The position numbers were made by a program, and so were the translations under genes. A model generated the notes under the pieces. That model did no database searches. It was not told where the DNA came from and worked only from the letters and a program-made list of their open reading frames with translations. From Zerene cesonia (lineage: Eukaryota; Arthropoda; Insecta; Lepidoptera; Pieridae): a DNA stretch of 64,000 bases. Position 1 is the stretch's first letter, and every line of letters begins with the position of its first letter. Positions 1 through 13,700 of this stretch are shown here, piece by piece. The stretch lies in contig NC_052122.1 of assembly GCF_012273895.1 (NCBI RefSeq), forward strand, positions 9,920,001-9,984,000, written 5' to 3'.

Positions 1-3000
1 TCAAGTTTTTACCAAGAATTAATATGGCTATTATTGATGTGCCTTATAATTGGCGTACATATATATAACTATGTATGTATCTCATATAAGATATACTTAT
101 ATATAAAGTACTTATATACAGTTTTAAGCCCGCGGCTTCGCGTTTTGTTAGAAAAGAGTTTCTTAGGAGAATACCAGATGGAACTTTTTTATCGTATGTT
201 ATAGCTAAGTATCTAGCATCGTATTTTTGTCATTATCGTTCGAATTTATGAAGGACGCGATACGTTAAAGGTAAAATGCGATTTAAAAAAACTAAGCAAA
301 ACATTTTGTGAGCCCTCCCCCGCTTCTTGCAGAATTGCTGTCAACATGTAAATGCAATGTCATATGTTTCAGAGTAGTTAACGCATGTTCATGATATGTC
401 CTCGCCCGAGGAGCGTCAACAAAGTTTCCAGCAACCTGTTGACATCGTTCTATCTTTGCTCGAACTGTCAACTGCGTGTACAGTTAGCAAATACGAATGT
501 ACGCTTGAAATGACTACTGATCGAACCCGCGTTGCAACTATGAACATAAAACAAGTAGCTCGCATTCTATTAAGCATTTAGAGCGATTAATATCATTTCG
601 TTAAACGTAAAATAGCAATATAGTTAGCCAAATAAAAAATCCATGTGAATATCACAAATGCGAAATTCTGTATGTCTGTTAAGAGAGTAGATTTTGTCAG
701 TGGTTTTGCCGCGAAAACAAAAGAAATATGAATAGAAATATGTACCGGCAGACATCCCATGGCAATTTACGTTTAGTAAAAAAAGTAGTCTTAATACTGA
801 AGATGGAAATTTTACTCCAAAAAAACTGCATTCAAAGATTTCTAAAATAATCGCTTTCCACACTTGGGAGCAAAACCGACTTAAATCTAATTAAATGACG
901 CAATCACAGACACGTTCTCATAATGAATCATTTTGATTCAGAGAAGAACATATTTATGATAATTCGTTCCTAAAAAGATCACCGACGTTCTTCGGTGCGA
1001 GATAACACCTCAGATTCTAAAATGGAACTTAATGACAACAATTTTCTATAAAAAACAAAAGATATACGTCAACCATATGGTAAAAATATATGGAGCTATT
1101 GAGTACCCAACAAAAAATCTATCGTTTCTGGTCAGTTTGCGTGTACGAAGAGGACTAGAGGTACTATCTTGCGATCAGATTTTTCAGATCCATCGTTTTG
1201 CAACAAAATAAAATTAAATGTTTCACTGTTAATATTAAATAATCAGAGGATTGTTCAGTTTTATCAAATGTTTATTTATAATTACCATTCACTTACAAAT
1301 AAGGCTAAGACACATCAATTCCCAAATAAGTACATGCACGAAACGAATACAGCCTGAAGGGTTTGCAGAATTTTTATAATCAATTACAATTAATATTAAA
1401 CACCAAATTTATGTATACATAAAATTATTGATCGAAGCTACATATAATATGATATAACATACATTATTTTTGCCACAACCACTTTAAGTACCGCAGACCT
1501 TTATAAATAACTCCTGATCTAAATTTCAGGTTGAGGCCTTCGTAAATAAAAAGCGAATAGAAATATATCAGTGGGGTGGTGGGACATAAATTAAAACAAT
1601 AGAATTTCCGTTTAGCACACAATGAGGTAAAATAGTTACGTTCGATATAAATAGGAATGGAATATATTATGAGAAATAAAAATTTACAAGGATTTTCATG
1701 CACTAGCGCAATTTCACCAAAGCTTCCATCAGATCGTTTGTGTGCACTTGGATAAAACTGGTAGTGCGCAACGACCCTAAACCTATATTACAATACAATA
1801 TAACATACATTCACGAGACTCGTTTAAATGACGTTATGTGACACACAAGTAAATGCTCGTTTACAATTAGAACGTATTCTCTATGCTCTATGCAATTGTA
1901 ATTATACTACGAAAATTATGTTAAAAGTTGAAAATACTGTAGACACATCCAGTTTTGACATTAAATCTAGTCATTTCTTACATATGGCTATTTATTAAGA
2001 GTGCACTTAACCAAAACATGGCAAAATATTATGATTATTTATGGAAAAAATATACCAAATCAGAGTAATTAACAGATAGATATAGATTCGGCAACAAAAC
2101 AAACAGCATATTTTGTTCCTACGAATGATTACAACATAACAACATTACATTTAACATTTACAAGTTACCCACATGATGTACGAACATTCCAATATGGTCA
2201 TAAAACGAAGCCAAGCTACGGTTTAGTGCACCCTGAAACATCACATTATTTAAAGATCACATTTTAGAGTCGGAGCCTACACACCGTATATCGTATATCT
2301 CAATTTTATGCAACCGTTAAATCTACAACTAAAACAGTCGTTTAAAATTAAGGAATCGTTTGTGAATGCTGAAAATGCATATGTTTTATCACGCGTTGCG
2401 ATTAAGGATAGCATCACGGGCGTAGCCAGGGCGGGCGTTAGGGGATCATTTCTTGTAACTAGAATGGCCCCAAAATCATTACTAATTACAAAGAAACTAT
2501 CATATGTTCACACATTATGTCGTTTTTGTAGTGTTACTTTAATAAATTGACTCCGCCCGTGCACAACATCAATGGATGAAAGTGATATTTAACAATTTGC
2601 AAAAGATCCGCCAAATAGACAAATTTCACTTAACTACACCTACATCTTGATATCCTCACAGCCATCAAAACTATGAAATGTATAAAGTATTGTCAATTAT
2701 CAATTTCATGCCATGTTTTCGCTTACATCGGAGTCATCCAGGCGCAAGAATATACCGAAATTTAATAGATATAAAATGACGCTAGCAAAATATACACAAA
2801 CAATAACAAAATACCATTGAAGTTCAAGACATTATTGTGGTAGTAAGTGTGAGGTGTATCAATGCAATAATTTTGCCTTAACACCTTAAACGATCTTCGA
2901 TTACCTTCACACGTAACGTTCGCCTATTCGTTGCAAAGCGCTTATATAATCATAAAGTCAGAAATCAGACGGAAGTTTCTATATATCACCACACATCTGC

Positions 3001-3414
3001 AGATTGAAATACTTGTTATGTCTATTGATTCGTTTAGTATATATCAATCCAACAGATGCCCACGAAACTTTAATATTACAATGGTAACCGTATCCTACTA
3101 TCTCAGATTTACTATTTGACGAATTAATCAATATGACGTTACACGTACGATATAATAGTCGCGCTAAATAATGTAATGCTAGTTGAATTTAATATTTCTA
3201 GTTTACTTACGCTTATGATATAGAAAATTGACGATATTATAAGAGCCAATACACAATTCAAATCGAAATGTACATGGCATTGCGGCTGTTTGTTTAACCA
3301 ATAAAAAAACAAACTTTTAGTGAATGAAAACTTAAAAATACAGTATTGGGTTTCACAATTAAAAATAATTCAACGTAACCCAATTTATGCATATTGTGCC
3401 TAATAATTTTCCGT

Positions 3415-3605
3415 AAGCGAACATGCGAGGGAAAGGTAGCTAACTAGCTGGCTTGTCACAACTTTGGAGCCTGATGGTAAGCGACCAGCACTGCCCATTA
3501 ACATTCGAGAGGCTATGTCTGACCAAATGGATTGTCAACTTTAGTGGATAAGGGTTAAGGAAAAGATTGATGGACTGGTCAGGTTAACGAAAAGGATACG
3601 CGGAC
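3415..3605 (+). repeat. LINE-like interspersed repeat fragment
   Basis: Contains GGAGCCTGATGGTAAGCGACC and CACTGCCCATTAACATTC, a word combination typical of 3' regions of lepidopteran non-LTR elements (recognised from general knowledge, not searched). No open frame. Boundaries are approximate. Confidence 0.45.
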
Positions 3606-4545
3606 AGACCAATGGTTGATATAGAAATTTAAAATCGCTTTACTCACTATAATAAAATTCCAGCATTATCAATTCTTTGTTCGGCCCAATCGTCTTATTT
3701 TGTACAAATATACCATCGATTACATACTATTCGAAATCGTGGTAAGTCGAAAGATTTGCGATTAGCCTTAAAACCTCAAGAACACCCTAAAATTGTTAAT
3801 ATAATAAAGGAAGATGACGAACAATAGACGATGTAATTAAGATAATGTGTGGATGGATCTCAGATATGTCCGATGTGATACTAAACTATGATCGTTACGA
3901 CATATCGTATCATGTAAATATAGTCACATTTAAAAGCACAAATTAATACATATGTCGATTCCTCCCTTATCTTTTCCTTATTACCTTTCCATTCATTCGC
4001 ATCACGAATGACATGTACTTTTCACACATTACGAATATTAACTAATTTAACACCTAAACGTTATAATGCACTATGAAAATATTGTCAATGTATTTAATAT
4101 ATAAGCTATAAAACGAGATATATAGAAAGATAGTGTTGTTACAAAAATATATACTTTCGATTATATCCATACTATACAAACGCTATGCTACTGGGGTCAG
4201 TGTCGATATTCTGATTGCTAAATCCTTATAACTCACAAATCACAAGAGAAACTACTAAAAATGCTCTCAATTTCACAAAGCTAGTTTAAAAAGCTAGTCC
4301 TAAAAGTTCCCTCCAATTATCTTTATTAAAGAAAAATAAGGAATGGCCAAATGGTGTAATATGCTCAATTTGATTGATTTTCTTTTTAACTATTCAATAA
4401 TTTATTTACTAAAAGACCTCAAAAGATTGATCAGTCTACGAAAAGTATAACTAGGCGTATCGGAGTTATTTAAAAAAAATGCTGACTCTACATATTCTAA
4501 CTGATGTGTTTCTAAAAAATATTGGAAGTCATTATTGGATTGTTA

Positions 4546-4600
4546 AGTCCCGTGTCCTCTATGGGGCATACCCCACCCCATAGGGCACATGCATTAGGTT
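4546..4600 (-). repeat. Remnant of tRNA-SINE family 1
   Basis: GTCCCGTGTCCTCTATGGGG resembles the tail end of the two intact SINEs at 11297 and 14918 (GTCCCGTGTCCCCTAATGGG). Only the distal part is recognisable; head and target duplications are not seen. Confidence 0.4.
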
Positions 4601-7600
4601 TCACTGCTCGATTAATATATATTCGCATATTTGACACTATTCTGTTAAAAAGGCCAGAAGACATGCATTGATCTTAAGATCGAAGAGTATAGAACCTAGT
4701 CCAACAGTCCCTGATATGACTGTGATGCAAAAGATAAATATGGATTTTTTAATATTATATATGTCTAGACGCAAATAATATATCTTATAGAAGGCAAATT
4801 CTCTAAATTCTTAATAACGTGAAATATTGAATGAGACAATAATAAAAACACATAGTTTTTGACAAATAGAAGTTAGACAAATTTTTGAACATAGAATAAT
4901 ACTAAAAAACATAAATTGCTAATGCCTTTTTCATCATAAAACAGTATATTAGTATGAACAAAAATTAAATTACATTTAAAGATAACCAACATTGATTATC
5001 GTGCTATTTACTTAAGAAAAATACGTTTATACCTTCAGGTTTTTAGCGTCAATCATACTTTATTAATACCTATGATAAATTTGTAATATTGCAAACAAAA
5101 TATACGATAAATAAGGTGTCAATATTATGTAAAAGATCCCGAATTCTGATAAAACTTAAATTCTTAAATTATTTTGTACCACATAGGTGAACAATTCAGT
5201 TTTCAATTTCTTCATATAAAAATAACAATATGTAGATGAGATTTTTCGATAAAATTATAAACATACCATTCACACCCATCACTACAACGTTAGGAGTGAA
5301 TAAATTCGGAATTACAATAATTGAGATTTAAAATTCGTCACAATATAAAAATTATTAAAATAACAAAATAAATGATAATCCCGGTACAATTTTTATAATT
5401 TTTTACTTAATATACGACTATTAAATATTCTTATTCGATCGTTAAATTATATATAAAAACTCTCTCTAGTAACAATTTAAAAAGAATTATTTGTGTATTA
5501 CAAATACGTATTTTGAACTCGTTTTTGACGAACTGTGTTCGAATTAAACTTATTTCAATGAAATTTATAAACAACATGGATATAATTATGTAACGGGTCC
5601 TTTAAACCAACTAATTCGAAAAATGGTTTAAATTGAATTTAAAAAGAAACGTTTTCTTATATGGGTGTTAATGTTATATAGTATCTAATAATAAAAATTT
5701 CATATTTGAAATTCTATCTTCATTTACATTGTTTATAAAAAAATTGCCTATTCTGGATGAATTCAAAATACGTATTAATAATACGCAACCATTCACAATC
5801 GTCGCAAAGCTAAATAAATTCGTAAATATATTAAAAATCAAACAATATTAAACCTCACATAATACGCAACATAATGTATAAGCACTAGAATCTTAAGTAA
5901 ATCAAGATCTTTGGTTCGGCACAATCAAGCCCTATTCCAATATTATGGAAACTGCATAATTTCGCCCGGTTAATTTTCATATATAAAAATAAGTTAAATA
6001 TTCTCTAATTCAGTCTAAATTTTCATTGTTCAAAGATTTTATTTTTTTTTAATCAAAACTTAGACAGAATTTAAAAATTTGGCAACCTATTGCAAAATTC
6101 CTAGATACAGTTTTGAAGTGATAACTCCTCATCACTTTAAGGGAGGATAAACCCCTTCGTTACGTAACGCGTCACGACGCCATTCTGTCTGCCTTCTCTT
6201 TTTCTCCGCATAGCGTAAGATTAGCCTAAGATATCACGTCTGACAGGTGTTTCGACACGCACACGTTTTCTTTTAGTACAAATTCTTTGATATAACCGGA
6301 CGTAATCTTTATTGAACTATCAATTATAGCCGATAATATTATAACAATGACTATGATCCAAGAAACATGCCAAATCGGTCGATCCATGTCTCGTTTCTCA
6401 CTATATCTATCCGTTTATAGTCTATAATATAACCTGGAAGTTGCTACTGTTCTAACGCCCATATAAAATAACATTTGATCACCGAGGGCGTCTGTGCTAC
6501 TGTGTGAACGTTTCTACATCTATCTGTGTAATAAATTATATTCTTAGTTTAGAAGCGCGTATTTTTTGCAGGGACTTACACGTTCATAGTTTCGTAACGT
6601 CTGTAGAATAAAAAAACACACGTAACATTTCTAAATATCGTCAACTGTTCCAATTTTCCGTAGTTCGGACAAAGAACTGTTGATCAGTTGGCAGTAATAG
6701 TAACCCAAAAGCAATCGGCCAATAGAATCGAAGTATCTTCGCGCCTAAATGCGATTGGCTTAAATATAACGACGTTCCAGTTTTAAACGTGAAACTGTTT
6801 TTTTTTTTCGGTCTTCGATTTTTTCAACAGTGACGGAATTAGAAATTATTGGCTGCCAGAAGAATATTAATGCTTTGAACTAGGTATCGTAATAAATTCT
6901 TCACAATTCGCTTGTATGGATCAAGCGAACTCTTTATACTATGTATTACGTTTTTTATATCTCTATTCAAACTGTATCCAGATCAAATTTGTTTCTTTTC
7001 TTGCGTGAACGACTTACAGACATCATCATTTAGTCTGGGAATATTTAACTTCTTTTAGACATTAAAACAAACTCCTACTCAATACTCGGCTTATGGGTAA
7101 ATCCGCCACTATTTAGTAGTATTCGCAGTTAAATTACAAAAAGGAATGTATACGTACTGCGTGTTAACGCATTACTCGCAACACAGAAATGCTATAGTGA
7201 ATTTTTGTTATAGCCATTAATTTACTACAAGTTAGTTAGTCTACATTAAACATTTTTATCTAAAATTCATACTGAAAAATCTAAGTATACGAGATTCTCA
7301 GTTTAATGGTAGACAAAATTATTATCTAGGATAAAATTTGATGTGCAGCATTGTTAGCCACCACTCTTTGAATGGTCACCTCATTTTAGATGAGATACAT
7401 GACTTAAACAATTAAATTTCTAATATGCAATTAGGATTCCTTAGTTAAAAATTTAATGAAATAAAATAAAGGTAGAACTAGTAAAATTTGCCAAACCATG
7501 TTGTTTTCTAAATTTGAAAGTATTTTTACATGAAGTAATTGATTAGAATAAAATCAAATGGCTATAACGGTATACAATTTTCCCTGCAATCAAATTGCAT

Positions 7601-7705
7601 CTAGCAATAGTAACTACAATCTGAGGCCACGGCACAGCCGCATACTAACACTACAGACAATTTGAACATGTATTATATATTACATTTATTTCGCTTGTAT
7701 AGGAA

Positions 7706-7739
7706 AATCTATTTATTTAATGGTATAAATAAATAGATT
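7706..7739. repeat. Perfect 14-bp hairpin
   Basis: AATCTATTTATTTA, a 6-base loop ATGGTA, then the exact reverse complement TAAATAAATAGATT. AT-only stems of this size can arise by chance in such AT-rich DNA, so no role is claimed. Confidence 0.5.
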
Positions 7740-8192
7740 CTCTTAACTCTTCAAATCTCCTCACTCCTTTTTCGGTAAAAAAAACGTGTATTCTAACAAA
7801 TTCTAAACAATTAAACGATGACAACATTCACAATGTAGGATACTTATCATAAAAAAAATCCAATTACAGACGATTACAATTCTTAGTATAACAGAACATA
7901 GAATCCATGTCTGACTGTACTCCGACGATGAAAATATTATCAAATCACTATACACATTTGAATCAATTTCTCAAATTTTCCCTTTTCATCATTATTTGCC
8001 TTTGAGTATGACTCTTATTCATATGACAATAAATTCAAATGAAGTATTCATTTAATAGCAATAAACATAGGGAAAATCAATAAAAATAACTTTCGACATA
8101 AAAAGCGAAACAGATACAATAATACATGTTCATAATTGGCGAAATAAAATAGAATACGGTAAGCACCATCGCGCGTACAACAGGACGTCGCA

Positions 8193-8270
8193 TCACTCCG
8201 AGACAATGGATATTTGGGCGAACCCTACCAATGACTTCTCGTCAAACTGCTCGTTAGGTGGGATTGAGTT
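8193..8270 (-). CDS. fray: fray terminal coding exon
   Basis: Acceptor CTTTTTTCAG, then NSIPPNEQFDEKSLVGFAQI SIVSE and TGA at 8195-8193. LVGFAQISI matches the C-terminal end of OSR1/SPAK (family form LIGFAQLSI). The loop between VTFHL and NSIPP is a few residues shorter than in vertebrates. Confidence 0.93.
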   Translation of the reverse strand, partial: NSIPPNEQFDEKSLVGFAQISIVSE

Positions 8271-10690
8271 CTGAAAAAAGAAATACAATTTATATTAGCA
8301 TTTTGGTATATGTTAGCTTGGGTCTAAATGTATCACTACATAGTAAAAAACGAATGCACTTTCCCCGTCGGTCCCTATATGGTTAAATCTATAAAACTAT
8401 GCAACGAATTTTGATGGGTTTTTTAATAGATAGAGTGATTCAAGAGGATGATTTATATGTATAATGACATCAATTTAACTACTATTTAACGCGTGCGAAG
8501 CTGCGGGTAAATTCTAATAAAAAATTATACCTACAAAGCGTGCATTTTTTATATAAAAATATAATATTATAAAAAAGGTTGTTTATTCTTTTATGTCGAA
8601 TTAATGTTATGGTATGATATTTGTGGCTAGAAATAGTAATGAGGATTGCCATGAAATCTACGGATCATCCTAATTGCGTATACAGATGTCTCACCATCTG
8701 AGGAGTGTATAGGTTTTTATAGCAGTGTAAATGTTACACACACACAAACACACACAAAAAATTCACTTAATTTCAGTCTTGCTTCCCAGAGGCTGAATTT
8801 TTGATGATAAGCCTACAACATACAGTATTTGTAGCAGGCTTTTGCGGGAACTTTTGTTGGACCCTACTGCATAATTCATGTATAAAGTGTATATTCAGGT
8901 AATTTTTAGTACCTAACAGAGCATGAAAAAAATCCATAAATATATAAAATCGACCACGTTGTGTGCACAATATCCCTCACCACTATATTAAAAAGCAACA
9001 GCTTCGAGCTGTGCACTGTGGCTGCAAGAGCAGTTCGTTGTAGTTGATTAATCGCAAACTGATCGAGCAGACTGCATATTGGGTGTCGGGTGCCTAGTGC
9101 CGGGTGTCGGGTGTTGGGTGTTCGGTCTCAGGAGACGGGTGTCGGGTGTCGAATGCCGGGTGCTAGGTACCCGATGAAGTGTGCCGGCTACCGGATGGAG
9201 GATGCCGGGTGCAGGATGCAGGGTGCCGGACGAGGATTGCTCACCAGGTGGAAGGTGACAGTCTTGGCTGCCGGCCGCATCAGCAGGCGCGCGAGGTTGG
9301 TGGCGATGGGCGCCGCGTCGGCCGCGCCCACCAGCCCCGCGCCGACTAGCTCCGCGGCGATACCCTCGCTCGTGTCGCGACCGGTTATGAACTCGAAGCG
9401 TATGTCGTTCAGCTCGCGGCGCGCGTTCCTGCAACGTTGCGTGTGAATACATAAACAAATGTGTATGTTTCAATTATTATTTCTTGTTTTATATATTTCA
9501 TCACATAACTTACAGCAATAGCTTACATATAGACAATCTACGACTACGACTACGACTCACAATGCATTATAAAATAGTATTGGAACCGTCTCGCACCCGG
9601 CGTACCAGGGATATGCATCTCTTACGGATTGTAGAGTAAATATTAATTCGTTAGTTAGAACTAATCATAACAAAGGCATATAGTTACAACTAGTTCTAAC
9701 TAGACAACGTGTTCTACCGGAAACGGCTGTAAGATATACTAGACATACTAGCTGCGCCCCGCGGTTTCACCCGCGTAAGTCCATATCTCGTTGGAACGTC
9801 GGGATAAAAAGTTGCCTATATGTTATTCCAGTTGTCCAGCTGTCTACGTACCAAATTTCATTGCAATCGGTTCAGTAGTTTTTACGTGAAAGAGCAACAA
9901 ACACACACACATGCTTACAAATTTTCGCATTTACAATATTAATAGGATTAGTAGGATTAGAATAATATATTTTATATTATATTGTAAACAGATGAAAAAA
10001 AGCAACAGACCTTAGTCTTAAAACTAAATTGATAGTTTGTGGTTCAGTTGGTGGTTCAATCGTTGCGGGGAGTTCCTTCATTTCTATCGGTGGCAATTGA
10101 TCCTGAAATAAAGAATTTAATATAGTAATATATCACTTCTAAGGGATAAGGCCGCCCAGCAAACTGAACTCTTATTTTCTTTTTTAACCATTTAATATAT
10201 ATTTTTTTAGTTTTATGTACAATTTTTGTGAAAGCGAAAATAAATGAATACAGTTTAAATATAAAAGTATTTCTTCACTGCGTGTGTGTTGCACTGAGCT
10301 TCTTTAAACGAGTGAATCGATTATAATGAAATATACAATACATAATTTCTTTCTTTTCTTCATTTTTTCGTTGAATTGATTATTATTTTTAATACACTCT
10401 TCTGGGTTGATCGACGGATCTTCCACAACCCATTTTTCAAGCAATAATTAGCTATTTACTTTGCATTTATAAATTGTTGCATACTATTAATTAATCGTGA
10501 CAGGTGTCACTGTTTCACAAAGGTTTCAAAAAACTAAAAAACAACACACTACAATCATAGGTACTGGGATAAAATTATGAGTCTATAATGACATGACAAA
10601 TATAGAGTATTTGTCACCGATCATTGATAAGAATTTTGATTTAAACTTTCATAGGAGGCCTGTGTCCCAGCAGTAGGAACATATATGGGC

Positions 10691-10788
<98 letters not shown>

Positions 10789-13700
10789 GATAAGAATACA
10801 ATTTTAATAAAAGCCGTCTGCTTAAAATGTATCACAAGCAAGGTTAAAAGATTCCGTTACATTCAATCATCCAGGTGAAGCTAAAACAAATGATCATCCA
10901 ACCCAGGCGAAATTTAAACTAGTGGCTATCCAACCCACGCGAAATTAAAACAAGTGGTCACCCAATCCAGGTGAAGCTAATACAATCGTGTCTCAAAGTA
11001 CCTCATCGTTATCGCTGGCGCTCGAGTCGTCCCTCAGCAGCTCGTTCATGGGCCTCTTGTCGGCGACCTCCTCGTCCGAGTCCGCCGCCACCTCCCCCCC
11101 CTCCTCCTCCTCCTCGCTCCACACCCACTCGCCGGTCACCGTACGGTGCAGCCGGCCGGACGTGCCCGGCTGCCGCTTGCTCGCCTGATAAAACACCACG
11201 TTGAGTATTATTCATTTATATTTATCAGACACGACGCAATATTTATAAGACAACACCCAATGGACGTGTTCAAGCAACGAATAAACTAGTGACAATAAAA
11301 AGTGAAGTCCCGTGTCCCCTAATGGGGTGTGGTGCAGATATAATTGTGGTTCATTGATCAATTTACTTTATGGACAAGTAGGTCATCACCCTTCTGTGTC
11401 CTGCCAGACCGAAACATTTTTTTTGTGCGTCCGCACCGGGAATCGAACCCAGGGTCCCCCGATTCTACGCTCACGCGTTAACCACTGGACCAAGGAGGCG
11501 GTAATCTAGTAACAATGCTTGTTAAAATAACGTTGAAACTTGTAAATCAAAAAAACATTTCTTTCCCGCTGAAATGGAAAACATTACAGGATTACATTTT
11601 TTTTTCTTGCTTTCGTCTAATCTGCAAATTCCAATAGATTTCCGAGACGTTCAAGTAAATACACATTTAGCATCTTGGCCTCCCTTTATATCTTGCTATT
11701 TGAGTTTGATGCATTCATTATAATCCAAGGGAAAGTTTAGGGGTAAGAAAATAAGGAAAACTGTGTCTTAAACATATTCTATAGTTGAAGGTTTGCGGAA
11801 TCAGCTAGTATATAATCATTATAATTTAGATTGTTTGTTTGTATATTTGTTTGTCTACCTTTGCTGCTGAAGATAATGAGTAGGCTAGAGTGATGTAAGG
11901 AACAGTCTACTGCGATTAAACATTTCATTTCTATGAGAATATCCTTTGACCAAGCAGACGAAGCCGCGGACTTTATAGATGTAAATTTTTAACAAGGAAT
12001 ATTCATACAGACGTTATTATTATAATTATTGTAAGTTTCACCTCGGTAAGACGATGTACGCGAGTTCGAATCCTGTCACATGATTAGTTTTTTCAATTAT
12101 TAACAAGTTTCAAATATAATTTCTATTAAGAATATACTTGGGACATGGATTTAACTACAATGTGCATACATTTCAATCAAAAGCGTACAAACATCAATAG
12201 CTATCTATTTTTATACATATTAATAAAGAACCATAAGAGGACGACGAAAGACGACGTGAATCTATATCCATGCAAACGTTTTTCCGAAATCATTTGCGAT
12301 AAGAACATACTTTCTACTTGTCACAATGATAACATTGAATTTCTGAAATTCTGAATAATCAGATTAATACAATATTTATCTATATTCGTGTTAAGTTCAG
12401 TTTTAAATCATAATAAGCCCTAATATTAAAACATGCGAATGGCATTTCGCACATTTACAAGCGCAAATAGTATAAACATTATTAATGTAAATTGATATCG
12501 TTAGATATGACATGCATATGTAAATATAAAACTAGCTGCAACCGGCAAACGCTGTTCTGCCTTACTCTTATCATTTAGGGTTATGAAAAATAGATGTTGG
12601 TCGATTCTCATAGATACCGGATAAGCACAAAAAAATTCATCAAAATCGGTCAAGCCGTTTCGGACGAGTATGGCAACGAAAACTGTGACACGAGAATTTT
12701 ATATATTAGATAAAATTAGTATCGTGTATAACACATATACTCTCAGATTTTCTTGATGTTTTCGATATATTTCTACAGTAGCGTGAGTGAGCCAAGCGAT
12801 TTAGAAACAAAATTAGAAGTGAAATTTGATCATTGATCTATAATTATTCATTTGGCTTTGAATAAAAAACATTATATGTAGATAGAATAAAATAAATATC
12901 AGATAATAAAATTTCAGCAATAAATTTATCATCTGACGATTCATTTCGTGAATCACTAGCAAAACTTTGCAATTCCTGTATTTTTCATAAAATGGATACT
13001 ATTAAGGGTGAATCATGTATAAATCAATTATCAGATTCATATAATAATCTATAATGTTGACACATGTAACAAACGAATGAACGATTGTATTGATTATATT
13101 GAGGAAACCGTACAATCGGGATTAATTATATTTTAAGGCAATTTTTTATTAAAGGTATGATTTTGGATCAAAATAAAACTATGTAACTTGTATTATAACG
13201 TCATAATCATTTTAATCTATCAATTAAAGATTTATGCGCAAAACTTACCAATATTTAGCCACAGCTGACAATTATATTCAATGATAATGTACAAACAGAA
13301 TTCAAAACATAAATATTTAGGAACATCCAATGACAACTAACTTTTTAATAACTAATAGAAAAAAGACGATTTTAAACCGTGATAGTGAATAATTAATTAT
13401 TGAATACTATATATTTACATTCACATTTAGTGTATATTAAATATATATATATTGTTTTTATGGCAGAGCAAGCAAAGAAACAGATGGGCCACCTGATAAA
13501 GTGACCATTATAACAATAGTAATAAATTCATACAACTTATATAAAAAAAATAATTATAAAATATAAATTTGGAGGAGCAGGAATTCACTTTAAGTTATGA
13601 TATGTTATATTTACTTAGGTAAATGTCCAAATGTTCGTATGTGATGTTATTGGCCGCCTCTAACTTCAAATAGATGAGTGTATGGAGTTTATTTCTCGCT

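Larger units (their letters stand above)
1..8192. other. Gene-free stretch on the 3' side of fray
   Basis: About 8.2 kb of AT-rich DNA without a credible coding exon on either strand; short open frames have no domain and no paired splice sites. The fray 3' UTR must begin here (minus strand, below 8193). Candidate AATAAA on the minus strand lies at 7690-7685, but the true poly(A) site is not clear. It holds repeat fragments near 3415-3600 and 4548-4600, a short perfect hairpin at 7706-7739, and a locally GC-richer patch near 6150-6250. Confidence 0.6.

Noticed and set aside
9048..9473. Two overlapping Arg/Pro-rich open frames on both strands
   Set aside because: Shadows of the GC-rich fray exon 9245-9428 extended through the adjoining minisatellite.
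10641..10878. Poly-Met and poly-Ile open frames on opposite strands
   Set aside because: They are translations of the (ATG)n microsatellite tail of a SINE, not proteins.
10971..11215. Pro- or Ser-rich open frames around the acidic fray exon
   Set aside because: Out-of-frame readings of the (GAG)n-rich exon; only the frame giving PGTSGRLH matches the kinase family.
11400..11502. tRNA-like sequence with A and B boxes
   Set aside because: Head of a SINE: no complete cloverleaf, attached to a SINE body with target duplication. The same holds for 15060-15125 and the family-2 heads.
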